A stretch of DNA of 64,000 bases, taken from assembly GCA_963708245.1 (NCBI GenBank), contig OY970201.1, positions 4,092,001 through 4,156,000 on the forward strand. The letters run 5' to 3'. The DNA comes from CAVYXK01 sp963708245. Its GTDB lineage: Bacteria; Pseudomonadota; Alphaproteobacteria; Acetobacterales; Acetobacteraceae. The notes beneath the pieces are model-generated. The model was not told the DNA's origin, did not search any database, and worked only from the letters and a program-made list of their open reading frames with translations. Shown one piece after another: positions 8,823-17,204 of this stretch. How positions within the stretch are numbered: the first letter of the stretch is position 1; each line of letters begins with the position of its first letter. Position numbers and translations under genes: made by a program.

Positions 8823-9256
8823 ATACCGGCTGACCGAAGGTGAATTGCAGGCTGGGCATGGCAATCATTACTTCGATCATGCCTGAAATACTTGCATGGG
8901 TTCACCCAGCGAAGATCGGTAAATCGGGGGAAATCGGTATCGGTTGAATACAGGACATACCCTCGCTCCATGGCAAGAACAGCCAGATGGGCGTCTGTCG
9001 TGAGATTGCCGGCGGTGCCAAGACGCTCAAGTTGCGCACGAAGCTGAAGCCGCTCCATAACGTCTTGAATTGGCAGCGGACGCGGCGCCACTTTGCGGTT
9101 TGTGGTGATACGCACAAAACCAAGCATTGTTGTCCAGGCCAGCCCGACGCCTTCGGCGCCCGCCAAACACGTACCCCACCAGCGCCGAGCCCTCTCGTGT
9201 ACTGAAGAATCAGCGTTATGCGCGTGAACGAGGACGTTTACGTCTGGCAGAATCAT
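8594..9256 (-). pseudogene. vapC: VapC-type PIN-domain toxin, internally deleted and run-on
   Basis: The first 120 residues match the VapC family with the DVN...TTNRKV...PRPL pattern: MILPDVNVLV with the first PIN Asp, a GNLTTDAHLA block with the second Asp, and STDTDF with the last. About 25 residues usual between PLPIQDVMER and the GNLTTDAH block are absent. The normal ending after LRWVNP (about 8897) has lost its stop, so the frame runs on antisense to the end of the enolase-superfamily gene. The intact family length is about 140 residues. It was presumably a ribonuclease toxin neutralised by the upstream antitoxin and is probably inactive now. Confidence 0.65.
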
Positions 9257-9509
9257 GGAGCCTGTCCACGAAAGCGTCCGCCTCGAGCTCGTCGGCCAGC
9301 TGCCCGAGCTTGTCTAGATCGATACCCGGCCTAAAGCCGAAGGAATGAGGAATCGTCTTCGGCGCCGGGTGGTGTCGGCCCGCAGCGGCCTCGCCCAAGC
9401 CAGCACGGATCGTTCGATTGACGGCTTCCTTGAAAGGGATGCCGAGCTCCCGCGCGCGCCGCTTCAACAATCCCGCCAGATCATCATCGAGCGTAAGCGT
9501 CGTCCGCAT
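9216..9509 (-). CDS. vapB: VapB-type antitoxin
   Basis: The 97-residue protein begins MRTTLTLDDDLAGLLKRRA, a ribbon-helix-helix DNA-binding N-terminus, and ends in a toxin-binding tail (LADELEADAFVDRL). The start at 9509 is chosen over 9545 because the family begins at this methionine and a promoter lies directly upstream. It overlaps the toxin frame by about 40 bases, longer than the usual 1-8, so its last dozen codons may be an altered end. Antitoxins of this type repress their own operon together with the toxin. Confidence 0.75.
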   Translation of the reverse strand: MRTTLTLDDDLAGLLKRRARELGIPFKEAVNRTIRAGLGEAAAGRHHPAPKTIPHSFGFRPGIDLDKLGQLADELEADAFVDRLHDSARRKRPRSRA

Positions 9510-9551
9510 ATCTGAGACGCTAGATGCGTCATCTTTTGATGTCAAGACATC
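9510..9551 (-). promoter_or_regulatory. vapB promoter with overlapping palindromic operators
   Basis: Reading the minus strand, a perfect -35 TTGACA (9545-9540), a 17-base spacer and TAGCGT (-10, 9522-9517) end seven bases before the vapB ATG, so the transcript is probably leaderless. The palindrome GATGTC-AA-GACATC (9538-9551) covers the -35, and a second inverted repeat GATG-CGT-CATC (9523-9533) fills the spacer. This is the layout expected for antitoxin autorepression. Confidence 0.6.
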
Positions 9552-9598
9552 AAGCTTTGGGTATGAAGCGTTGATTCGCCTCGACGCGCCGAGCGTAA

Positions 9599-10381
9599 CT
9601 AATCGTCTGCTCCCGTTACCGTCCCGGCCGTGGTGCCACCGTCGATCACCAGCGTGTGGCCGGTGACGAAACTACCCGCCGCCGAGGCTAGAAACACCGC
9701 GGCGCCAGCAATCTCATCCGGCTCGCCGATGCGTTGCAGCGGGGTGCCGCGCGTGCGGCGGCGATATAACTCCGGATCCTCCCACAGCGCGCGTGCAAAA
9801 TCAGTCCGCACGAGGCCGGGAGCGATCGCGTTGGCGCGGATGTTCTTCGGCCCCCACTCGACGCAGATATTGCGCGCGAGTTGCATGTCGGCGGCCTTGG
9901 AGATCGCGTACAGCCCAAGCTGTGCCGAGCCGCGCAACCCGCCGATGGACGAGATGATCGTGATCGAGCCGCCGCCGCGCTCTGCCATTTGCGGCAATAT
10001 CATGTTGCACAGCCAGAAATTGCTGCGCACGTTGGCGCCCATGACGCGCTCATAAACCTCGTCGGATGCGCCGGCGGCCGGGCCGAGATAGGGGTTGACC
10101 GCCGCATTGCACACCAGTGCATCAATGCCACCCCAATGCTCGATGGTACGATCGACGAGTGCCTGCAGCTCTTCTTTGCGGGCGATGTGACAGGGCACCA
10201 CGAACGCCTCGCCGCCGCGGTCGCGGATGCCGCGCGCCACGGCTTCGCAAACGTCAGCCTTGCGAGAGGAGATCACGACTTTCGCGCCATGCTCAGCCAT
10301 GCGTTCGGCGATGGCGCGCCCGATGCCCTTGGAAGAGCCGGTGATGACGGCGACCTTGCCGGTCAGGTCGAACAGCGACAT
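9599..10381 (-). CDS. SDR family NAD(P)-dependent oxidoreductase
   Basis: The 260-residue classical short-chain dehydrogenase/reductase has the cofactor motif TGSSKGIG, NAAV in place of NNAG, the catalytic Ser in IISSIGG, YAISK (Tyr-x3-Lys), and a C-terminal GHTLVIDGG. The Arg-rich strand end (ISSRKADVCE) after beta-2 favours NADP(H). The start at 10381 (MSLFDLTGKVAVITG) has a GGGAG ribosome-binding site upstream; the longer frame to 10447 is unsupported. The substrate is unknown. It is divergent from the GNAT gene. Confidence 0.85.
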   Translation of the reverse strand: MSLFDLTGKVAVITGSSKGIGRAIAERMAEHGAKVVISSRKADVCEAVARGIRDRGGEAFVVPCHIARKEELQALVDRTIEHWGGIDALVCNAAVNPYLGPAAGASDEVYERVMGANVRSNFWLCNMILPQMAERGGGSITIISSIGGLRGSAQLGLYAISKAADMQLARNICVEWGPKNIRANAIAPGLVRTDFARALWEDPELYRRRTRGTPLQRIGEPDEIAGAAVFLASAAGSFVTGHTLVIDGGTTAGTVTGADD

Positions 10382-10455
10382 GCGCACTCCCGTATCATTG
10401 TCGGTGGCAGATAGCGGCGAGTATGCTGCTCCGCACATTCGGGTCAATCGATGCG

Positions 10456-10995
10456 ATGGCGGACGACATCCGGATCAGGCAAGCCGGGCTGGCTGATCGT
10501 GCCGCTCTGCGCGCCGCCATCATCGAGCTGCAGGAGTTCGAGCGCCGGCTCAGTGACACGCGTCGCCCGGGCGAGGCGATTGCTGATGCATATCTCGCCT
10601 GGATGCAGGCGGAAGCTGCAAACGGCGGCACGATCCTGATAGCCGAGGTAGACGGCACCTTCGTCGGTTTCGTCGCGTGCCAGCTTCGCCAGGTCGAATA
10701 CATCGCGGAGATGCCCGATTCCAACCGCTTCGGCTATATATCGGATATCTGTGTCCTGCCCGCCTGGCGCGGTCGGCGGATCGCACGCTTATTGCTGGAA
10801 GCAGCGGAGCATCATCTCGCGCCGCTCGGCGTGACCCGGCTGCGCATCAACGCGCTGGCGCACAACGCATCGGCCTGCAGCAGCTATGAGCACGCCGGTT
10901 TCGTCGCTTATGAAGTGACTTACGAGAAAGCTATGCCGGACACTCTGGGAGGTTTACCCCGGCATCGCGATCCGTCGCCCGACCCCAACCGGTAG
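10456..10995 (+). CDS. GNAT family N-acetyltransferase
   Basis: About 179 residues: an N-terminal IRIRQAGLADRAAL strand, then the acetyl-CoA motif A region (ISDICVLPAWRGRRIARLLLEAAEHH) and a C-terminal INALAHNASACSSYEHAGF block typical of GNATs. The R-G-R-R-I-A loop is the pyrophosphate-binding Q/R-x-x-G-x-A/G variant. Acceptor unknown. An ATG at 10423 is an alternative start. The 3' end overlaps the convergent thioesterase gene by about 40 bases. Confidence 0.8.
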   Translation: MADDIRIRQAGLADRAALRAAIIELQEFERRLSDTRRPGEAIADAYLAWMQAEAANGGTILIAEVDGTFVGFVACQLRQVEYIAEMPDSNRFGYISDICVLPAWRGRRIARLLLEAAEHHLAPLGVTRLRINALAHNASACSSYEHAGFVAYEVTYEKAMPDTLGGLPRHRDPSPDPNR

Positions 10996-11421
10996 CTGAC
11001 TGTCGGCCTGCGCCCGGACCGCGGCCGCCAATGCAGCCTGCCGGTCGGGCGGGAATGGCGCGGTGCGCCGCGTCCTCATGTCGATGTGCAGGGCCAGCAG
11101 CTCGTGCGCTGCGACACGCTCGTTGGTGCCGCCACGAAACATCTCGTGGAATAGATGCACCCGCTTGGCGTCGGCGCCCAGCAGGCGGCTGGTGACCCGA
11201 AGTCGCTCGCCCTCTGTCGCCTCGCGTTCGTAAAGGGTGTGCGTCTCCACCACGAAGGACGAGTTTCCGGTCCGCTCTCGGTACGCCGTGCCGATATCCA
11301 GCGCATCGAACGTCACATCCGTCGCATGGTCGAATATTACGACATAATACGCGAGGTTCATATGTCCGTTGGCGTCGATCCACTCGGCCCGGACCACGTC
11401 TTCGTGCTGCGGCAAGTCCAT
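10954..11421 (-). CDS. Acyl-CoA thioesterase, hot-dog fold (4-hydroxybenzoyl-CoA thioesterase-like)
   Basis: The 155-residue protein carries the hot-dog motif W-x-D-x-NGHMN-x-AYY near residues 14-26, with the catalytic Asp/Asn region of 4HBT-type thioesterases. The later strands (FVVETHTLYEREATEGERL) match the family. It lies one base downstream of the Asp/Glu racemase gene, so the two are cotranscribed. Betainyl-CoA thioesterases of carnitine catabolism look similar, but no carnitine gene is nearby, so the substrate is left open. Confidence 0.8.
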   Translation of the reverse strand: MDLPQHEDVVRAEWIDANGHMNLAYYVVIFDHATDVTFDALDIGTAYRERTGNSSFVVETHTLYEREATEGERLRVTSRLLGADAKRVHLFHEMFRGGTNERVAAHELLALHIDMRTRRTAPFPPDRQAALAAAVRAQADSQLPVGVGRRIAMPG

Positions 11422-11422
11422 G

Positions 11423-12136
11423 TCAGGCGCGCGCCCAGCGGATCGCGGCGCGCGCCAAGGCGTCGATCGTATCGACCAGCGGCACGCCGAGCGATTCCGC
11501 TGGCCCGGCTTGCAGTCCCAGCGGGATCTCGGTGCATCCCAGCACTACGGCCGCGGCGCCGCGGGCGGCCAGCGACTGCACCGCCTCGGCCAGCGGGGCG
11601 TAGGCCTCGGCGACGCGATTGGCCTTCACCAGGGCGATTGCCGGGGTGACCAAGCGCTGCATCTCCGCCGGGGTCGGCGTCAGGCAGTCCCAGCCCAGGC
11701 GGCCCAAGCGGTCCTGGTAGAGCCGCATGTCCAGGGTCCCCTGCGTGCCCATCACGCCGACGACGCCGGTGGTAATGCCGAGGCGGCGCAGGTCGGCGGC
11801 AGCCGCCTCGACGATGTGCAGGATGGGGCAGCGGGCTTCCGCCTGCATCTCCTCGAACCAGCAATGTGCGGTGTTGCAGGGGATAGCGATGGCGCTGCAC
11901 CCCGCCCGCCGCAGCCCGGCGATGCCGCGCAACAGGAACGGCAGCGGATCGACGCCGCCACCCAGCCGGCCCCGGGTGCGGTCCGGCACGCGAGGATCGG
12001 ACCACAGCACGGCAGGGATATGGTCCTGGTCGCGGGTCGCCGGGGTCAGCAGAGTTAGCCGGACCATGAATTGCGCGCTTGCGAGCGGGCCCATGCCGCC
12101 GAGCACGCCCAGAACTTTGTCGCTTGATGGCTCCAT
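11423..12136 (-). CDS. Aspartate/glutamate racemase family protein
   Basis: The 237-residue protein has GVLGGMGPLAS at the N-terminus and the two catalytic cysteines in PCNTAH (about residue 88) and GCTEIP (about residue 198). This is the cofactor-independent two-base pattern of aspartate racemases, which interconvert D- and L-aspartate. It is first in a two-gene unit with the hot-dog thioesterase. Confidence 0.85.
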   Translation of the reverse strand: MEPSSDKVLGVLGGMGPLASAQFMVRLTLLTPATRDQDHIPAVLWSDPRVPDRTRGRLGGGVDPLPFLLRGIAGLRRAGCSAIAIPCNTAHCWFEEMQAEARCPILHIVEAAAADLRRLGITTGVVGVMGTQGTLDMRLYQDRLGRLGWDCLTPTPAEMQRLVTPAIALVKANRVAEAYAPLAEAVQSLAARGAAAVVLGCTEIPLGLQAGPAESLGVPLVDTIDALARAAIRWARA

Positions 12137-12210
12137 GCGCCGCTCCGTCCTTGCTGCCGCACTCTGACCGATGTTGACCGGGGCACAAGCGCACCGCTAG
12201 CGGTGCCGGC

Positions 12211-13116
12211 ATGTGCTCGAATTTCGTGTTGATCGGCCATCGAGGGGCGCGCGGCCTGTTCCCCGAGAACACGTGCGAAGGCTTTGCCCAGGCGTTGGCG
12301 TTGGGGATCGACGGCATCGAGCTGGACGTGGGCGTGACTGCCGACGGCGTGCCGGTAGTCTGCCATGACCCGGCGCTCAACCCGGACCTTGTGCGCACGG
12401 CTGACGGGCGGTGGCTGGCGAGTCCCGGACCGCTGATCCGCAGTCTGACCGCGGCGCAGCTCGTCCACTATGATGTCGGCCGAGTCCGGCGGGGCAGTGG
12501 CGCCGCCATCGCCAGCCCCGCCCAGGTCCCGCATGACGGTGCTCGTATCCCCCGGCTCGATGAGGTGCTGGAGCGGTTCGACACCCAGTTCGTCATCGAG
12601 CTGAAGACCCTGCCCGATCGTCCGGAGTGGACGGTCCCCACTGTCGAGATGGCGGAGCGGGTGGCGACCGTGGTCGAGGCGGCTGGGGCGGCACCACGCG
12701 TGCGGATCGAGTCCTTCGATTGGCGTGGCCCTCGCCATCTGCGGCGCACCCGACCGGAGTTGCGCCTGGCCTGGCTCACACGCCGGGCGACGGTCGCGGC
12801 GGCGCGCCTATGGTGGGACGGGCCGTCGCCGGCCGATTATGGCAGTTCGGTGCCGCGCGCCGTGGCCGCGGAGGGAGGCGGCCGGGGCGGCGACGTGTGG
12901 GCGCCGGACCACGTTGACCTGACGGCGGAACTGGTCGCCGAGGCCCATGAGTTGGGGCTTGCCGTGCTGCCCTGGACGGTGAATCGGCCCGAGGACATGG
13001 CGCGGCTGATCAGCTGGGGGGTCGATGGGCTGGTGACCGACCGGCCCGATCTTGCCCGTGCGGTGATGGCGGGGGCCGGTTTCACTCTGCCGAGGGCCCG
13101 GCCTCCGGGTCGCTGA
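12211..13116 (+). CDS. Glycerophosphodiester phosphodiesterase
   Basis: The 301-residue TIM barrel has the GDPD signatures IGHRGARGLFPENT, GIELDVGVTADGVPVVCHD (metal ligands Glu-x-Asp and His), VIELK, and a C-terminal WTVN...WGVDGLVTDRPD. It hydrolyses glycerophosphodiesters to glycerol-3-phosphate and an alcohol. No signal peptide is seen, so it is probably cytosolic. Its 3' end overlaps the convergent hypothetical gene by 35 bases. Confidence 0.9.
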   Translation: MCSNFVLIGHRGARGLFPENTCEGFAQALALGIDGIELDVGVTADGVPVVCHDPALNPDLVRTADGRWLASPGPLIRSLTAAQLVHYDVGRVRRGSGAAIASPAQVPHDGARIPRLDEVLERFDTQFVIELKTLPDRPEWTVPTVEMAERVATVVEAAGAAPRVRIESFDWRGPRHLRRTRPELRLAWLTRRATVAAARLWWDGPSPADYGSSVPRAVAAEGGGRGGDVWAPDHVDLTAELVAEAHELGLAVLPWTVNRPEDMARLISWGVDGLVTDRPDLARAVMAGAGFTLPRARPPGR

Positions 13117-13789
13117 GGAAATTAGCCTCGACCGAGGCGCGGGCGAGCAGCCGGCGCAGCGCCGGGTCCTTGTCGCCGTCCTGTTTGATCAGGGCGTCCA
13201 TGGGCACGAAATACTCGTGCGCGTGCGGCACCTGGTGGCGGGCAAAGCCGGAATAGTGGTGCCGCTTCAGCCCGTACATCACGCGGATATCGCGCACCGG
13301 CACGGTGAACGGCAGGATCGGCTCGTGCCGTATGACGCCGGTGGCACGCCAGCGGGGCGTCGGATCGTTCGGCGAGATCGGGGCAATCAGCCAAGGTACC
13401 GGGCACACCGCCAGCAGCGAATGCGTGCTGGGCGCGAAACGGGAGCGCTTGTCGAGCAAGTTCTGCAGCGACCCGCAGGCCTCGACGGCGAAGATATCCA
13501 CATAGGGGTCCGCAGGCGTGCCGCCGAACTTGAGCCACAGACCATCGGGGAGCGTGCGTAGCCTGGTGCTGCCGGGCAGCTTCAGAAAAGGGTGGCAGGT
13601 GCCAAGATCCTCGGATGGCCGTCCGCGCAGCCAGGATTTGCTGGCGCCGCGACGTACCTGCAACCCTGGCGGGCATTGAGGCCATGTGCGGAGTCGTTCA
13701 CGCACTAGGTTGTCCAATGATTTTGGCCGTCCCACTCGCGCCCTCCTGGTTGCCCACCGGCGGCTCTTACAACCTGCGGATGCATTCAT
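13082..13789 (-). CDS. Hypothetical protein
   Basis: A 235-residue frame without a recognised family. The N-terminal part is Arg-rich (SRRWATRRARVGRPKS) and may not be translated; a TTG at about 13715 (LDNLVRERLRTWPQ) is a possible later start. The rest is soluble with conserved-looking aromatic and Pro segments (CPVPWLIAPISPNDPTPRW, then MYGLKRHHYSGFARHQVPHA, which is rich in His). Coding is supported by frame length and by codon use like its neighbours. Confidence 0.55.
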   Translation of the reverse strand: MNASAGCKSRRWATRRARVGRPKSLDNLVRERLRTWPQCPPGLQVRRGASKSWLRGRPSEDLGTCHPFLKLPGSTRLRTLPDGLWLKFGGTPADPYVDIFAVEACGSLQNLLDKRSRFAPSTHSLLAVCPVPWLIAPISPNDPTPRWRATGVIRHEPILPFTVPVRDIRVMYGLKRHHYSGFARHQVPHAHEYFVPMDALIKQDGDKDPALRRLLARASVEANFLSDPEAGPSAE

Positions 13790-14152
13790 TCACGAAATGG
13801 TGAGGGACGGAAGAGAATTCGGCAGGAACCCTCGGAGTTTACCGCCGCGGATGGCCAGGCCGGCTGCTGTGGGCGGAACAATTCCTGTTTCGTTCCGAGG
13901 CGTGCGACCCCCGGCGCGGATACGAAAACTCGGCGGCCAAGCAACGTGTTTGGGCATTACTGCGAACCTTCTAAATTACTTGCCGTTTGTTGCTCATCAG
14001 ACACATCAACAGCGTGTGGATAAAGATATGCACAGGGCTGCACAGACAAATGTATTTCACTGTGTGAAAATCGATGTCGGCGGATTGCCGGCCTGTCGTT
14101 CGGCGCGGACAGAGGGCAGGATAGCGGGCGTAACTTCTGTGGAACCCGTCGA
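13790..14152. other. AT-richer intergenic region, no gene seen
   Basis: This gap separates the divergent hypothetical and SelA-like genes. It is visibly richer in A+T than its surroundings around 13960-14075. It contains one consensus DnaA box on the minus strand (TTATCCACA, 14015-14023) and an operator-like palindrome at 14055-14069. No convincing reading frame was found. Confidence 0.5.
14055..14069. promoter_or_regulatory. Palindromic operator-like site upstream of the SelA-like gene
   Basis: TTTCAC-TGT-GTGAAA is a perfect 6-bp-arm inverted repeat 83 bases upstream of the ATG at 14153. Its size and symmetry fit a dimeric repressor site; the regulator is unknown. Confidence 0.35.
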
Positions 14153-15649
14153 ATGACCGATACCACCGCGCCGGCCGCCAACGCCGATCCCTATCTGGCG
14201 ATCGGAGTGCGTCCGTTCATTAACTGCTGCAGCGTCCGCACCATGCACGGGGGCAGCTTGATGCTGCCAGAGGTGCGAGCGGCAATGGCGGCGGCGTCCC
14301 GCCGGTACGTGAACCTGGACGAGCTGATGGAGGCCGCCGGCCGGCGCATCGCCGAGCTGACCGGCGCCGATTGGGGCATCGTGACCTGCGGCAGCGCCGC
14401 GGCGCTGGCGTTGGCGACGGCGGCCTGCGTTGCGGGGAACGATCCGGTGCGGATCCTGCGCCTGCCGTTCACCGAAGGCTGGACGCGGCGCGTGATCATG
14501 GTGCGCAACCAGCGCTTCGCCTACGACCAGGCGATCCGCATGGTGGGGACGGAGATCGTGGAGGTGGACGGCGTGCCGGCGCTGGAGCGGGCGCTGGCAG
14601 AGCCGGTGGCGATGGTGGCGGTGCTCGGCACGCATGAGGCGGCCTCGCCGTTGCGACTGGAGGAGATCGTGGCGCGCACCCGGCCGCGCGGCATCCCGAT
14701 CCTGGTCGACGCGGCGTCGGAGCACATGGCGCGGCCGGATCCTTGGCTGTCTCGCGGCGCCGACATGGTGATCTACAGCGGCGGCAAATTCCTTCGGGGG
14801 CCGCAGACCAGTGGATTGCTGCTGGGCGAGAAGCGGCTGGTGCAGGCGGCTTGGCGCAATGCCTCGCCGCACCAGGCGTTCGGGCGGGGGATGAAGGTTT
14901 CGAAGGAAGACGTGATCGGGGTGCTGGCGGCGTTGGAGGTGTGGTTCGGCACGCGGGATGCGGCGGCGGAGATGGCCCGTTGGCGGAACGATCTGGCGGA
15001 GATCGCCGGATGGGTAGCGACGGTGGGCGCGCGGGCGGCGGTGCTGGAGCCGGAAGGAGTCGAGCGTGTGCCGCGGCTGCTGGTGCGCTGGGACGCGGCG
15101 CAGGTGGGGCTGGATGGCATGGGCCTGCGGCAGGCGCTGCTGCAGGGCGAGCCGCGGGTCATGCTGGATGACAACTCGGCCACGGCGAATTCGATCGAGA
15201 TCGATCCGTTCGGCTTGCAGCCGGGCGAGGCGAGGGAGGTCGGGCGGGCTGTGGCTGCTGTGCTGGGGGCAGCACGACCGACGGCGGCTGCGGCGGGGGC
15301 TGAGGGGGTGCCCGATCTGAGCGGGGAGTGGGCGCTGGCGGTGCAGTTCCTGCATGGCGAGCGGCGGCACCGGCTGCTTCTGCGCCAGGAGGGGGCGGCG
15401 ATCGGCGGTCAGCATACGTCCGAGCAGTTCGAAGGCGAGATAGTCGGGCGGGCGGATGGCGCAGAGGTGAGTCTTGCGTTGCACGCTCGGTTCGAGAGCA
15501 GCACGATTTCGTATCGGTTGGAGGGGACGGCGGAGAATGGCCGGATGCATGGGCGCGTGGTGCTGGGGAGTGGCACCGATCACCATGAGGGGCCGGTCAA
15601 CCTGAGCCAGTTCGGCACGGCGAGTTGGGAGGCTGTGCGGGCGGGTTGA
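14153..15649 (+). CDS. SelA-like PLP-dependent enzyme with extra C-terminal beta domain
   Basis: Residues 1-375 form a fold-type I PLP enzyme of the L-seryl-tRNA(Sec) selenium transferase / D-glucosaminate-6-phosphate ammonia-lyase group. They show NCCSVRTMHGGSLML, TGADWGIVTCGSAAAL (cofactor phosphate cup), LVDAASE (PLP-ring Asp) and the Schiff-base Lys in YSGGKFLRGPQTSG. Residues 390-498 add a beta-rich domain (DLSGEWALAVQFLHGERRHRL and following strands) that the core family lacks. Without selB or a tRNA(Sec) gene nearby, an ammonia-lyase or aldolase role is likelier than selenocysteine synthesis. Confidence 0.75.
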   Translation: MTDTTAPAANADPYLAIGVRPFINCCSVRTMHGGSLMLPEVRAAMAAASRRYVNLDELMEAAGRRIAELTGADWGIVTCGSAAALALATAACVAGNDPVRILRLPFTEGWTRRVIMVRNQRFAYDQAIRMVGTEIVEVDGVPALERALAEPVAMVAVLGTHEAASPLRLEEIVARTRPRGIPILVDAASEHMARPDPWLSRGADMVIYSGGKFLRGPQTSGLLLGEKRLVQAAWRNASPHQAFGRGMKVSKEDVIGVLAALEVWFGTRDAAAEMARWRNDLAEIAGWVATVGARAAVLEPEGVERVPRLLVRWDAAQVGLDGMGLRQALLQGEPRVMLDDNSATANSIEIDPFGLQPGEAREVGRAVAAVLGAARPTAAAAGAEGVPDLSGEWALAVQFLHGERRHRLLLRQEGAAIGGQHTSEQFEGEIVGRADGAEVSLALHARFESSTISYRLEGTAENGRMHGRVVLGSGTDHHEGPVNLSQFGTASWEAVRAG

Positions 15650-16151
15650 GTCGTGGGCGCTGAGCCGGTGTGGTGCTGCTGATGTCCATCGTGGTTAGCG
15701 AGGAGACCCAGGCCGGGACATCGCGTTTGGCATAAGCGAGAGTACAATGTCGGATGCAGAACAAATACGTAGCTGAGCACTATAAGCCGGGACAGGAGTC
15801 CAGAGCAGTTATCGAGAGACATCTCGAACCTGTACGGCTCGCTGACAGGCGCAGTGGTAACAATTGACCAGGGAGTCGCGGTCGTAGACGACATTGAGAT
15901 GAATATGATCAGGGCGGGGGTTGGTGAGGCCCTGCTAGCCCTCAACCCAAGCCTGGGCCGCGAAGTCGGTGACATGGCAGCGCAGAGACCCCGCGCGGAC
16001 GGCACGCTGTCATGCGGACCCTCACGGCATCGCACTGAGCAGCCGGCGACCAATCTCGACCTCCTCAGCTACACCGACGCGGAAGTCCTCGGCGACCGGT
16101 CTCCACCTTGCGCTTGACGCCCCCCGGCGCCCCCGCCACTTGTAGCCTGCC
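15650..16151. other. Intergenic region without recognisable gene
   Basis: About 500 bases between the SelA-like gene and lipA. Short open stretches exist on both strands (for example 15754-15860 and 15854-16117 on plus) but none has a credible ribosome-binding site, length or family match, and the reading switches frame. Possibly decayed coding DNA. Confidence 0.4.
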
Positions 16152-17204
16152 ATGTCCACCCGGGTCCTGATCGATCATCGCGCCGGAGGCGCGTGGACCA
16201 CAACGCCCGCCGGAGGCGCGTGGGCCAGCACGGACACCGTCGGTGCACCTGCCAGCGGTGCGCCGTTGCCATTGCGCCATCCCGAGAAAGCGCACCGCCC
16301 GGACAACCCAATCCAGCGCAAGCCCGCCTGGATTCGTGTCAAGGCACCCACCCACCCAGTCTATTACGAAACCCGCGCGTTGATGCGCGCCAATCGCCTG
16401 GTCACCGTCTGCGAAGAGGCTGCCTGCCCGAATATCGGCGAGTGCTGGAGCCAGCGGCACGCCACCATGATGATCATGGGCGACACCTGCACGCGCGCCT
16501 GCGGGTTCTGCAACGTGCGTACCGGCCTGCCCGGTGCGCTCGCCGCTGACGAGCCGGCCCGCGTCGCCGATGCGGTGGCCAAGCTCGCCCTCAAGCATGT
16601 GGTGGTTACCTCGGTTGATCGCGACGACCTGCCGGATGGTGGCGCGGCGCATTTCGCGGCGGTGATCCGCGCCATCCGCGACGCCGCGCCGGCCACCACG
16701 ATCGAAGTTCTGACACCAGACTTCCTGCGCAAGCCGGGCGCCGAGCAGGTGGTGGCGGACGCACGTCCGGACGTGTTCAACCACAATCTGGAGACCGTGC
16801 CGCGGCTCTATCCAACCATCCGTCCGGGCGCGCGCTATTATCAATCGCTTCGACTGCTCGATCAGGTCAAAGCGCTGGCGCCGGGCATATTCACAAAGTC
16901 GGGGATGATGGTGGGCTTGGGCGAATCGCGGACCGAGATACTACAAGTGATGGACGACCTTCGGATCGCCGATGTCGATTTCCTGACCATCGGGCAATAT
17001 CTGCAGCCGACGGTGAAGCACGCCGCGGTCAATCGGTTTGTCACGCCCGACGAATTCGCCGAATACACCTCCCTCGCTCGCGCGAGGGGATTCCTGCTCG
17101 TCTCCGCCACGCCGCTGACCCGCAGCTCATACCACGCCGATGCCGATTTCGCGACGTTGCGGGCGGCGCGCACGCGCAAGCTCGCCGGGAACGCGACCGC
17201 CTAA
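16152..17204 (+). CDS. lipA: Lipoyl synthase
   Basis: The 350-residue radical-SAM enzyme inserts two sulfurs into protein-bound octanoyl groups to make lipoate. The auxiliary cluster motif C-x4-C-x5-C is in VCEEAACPNIGEC, and the SAM-cluster motif C-x3-C-x2-C is in CTRACGFC. GLGES and the QYLQP motif follow, and the C-terminal RSSYHAD supplies the Ser ligand region. The N-terminus before RKPAWIRVK is longer than in E. coli and contains a 9-residue tandem repeat (AGGAWTTTP/AGGAWASTD). The stop is immediately followed by the ATG of the RatA-like gene. Confidence 0.95.
   Translation: MSTRVLIDHRAGGAWTTTPAGGAWASTDTVGAPASGAPLPLRHPEKAHRPDNPIQRKPAWIRVKAPTHPVYYETRALMRANRLVTVCEEAACPNIGECWSQRHATMMIMGDTCTRACGFCNVRTGLPGALAADEPARVADAVAKLALKHVVVTSVDRDDLPDGGAAHFAAVIRAIRDAAPATTIEVLTPDFLRKPGAEQVVADARPDVFNHNLETVPRLYPTIRPGARYYQSLRLLDQVKALAPGIFTKSGMMVGLGESRTEILQVMDDLRIADVDFLTIGQYLQPTVKHAAVNRFVTPDEFAEYTSLARARGFLLVSATPLTRSSYHADADFATLRAARTRKLAGNATA

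Noticed and set aside
15754..16117. Small plus-strand frames of 35 and 87 codons between the SelA-like gene and lipA
   Set aside because: No ribosome-binding site, no recognisable family, and the best-looking stretch lacks a normal start codon context.
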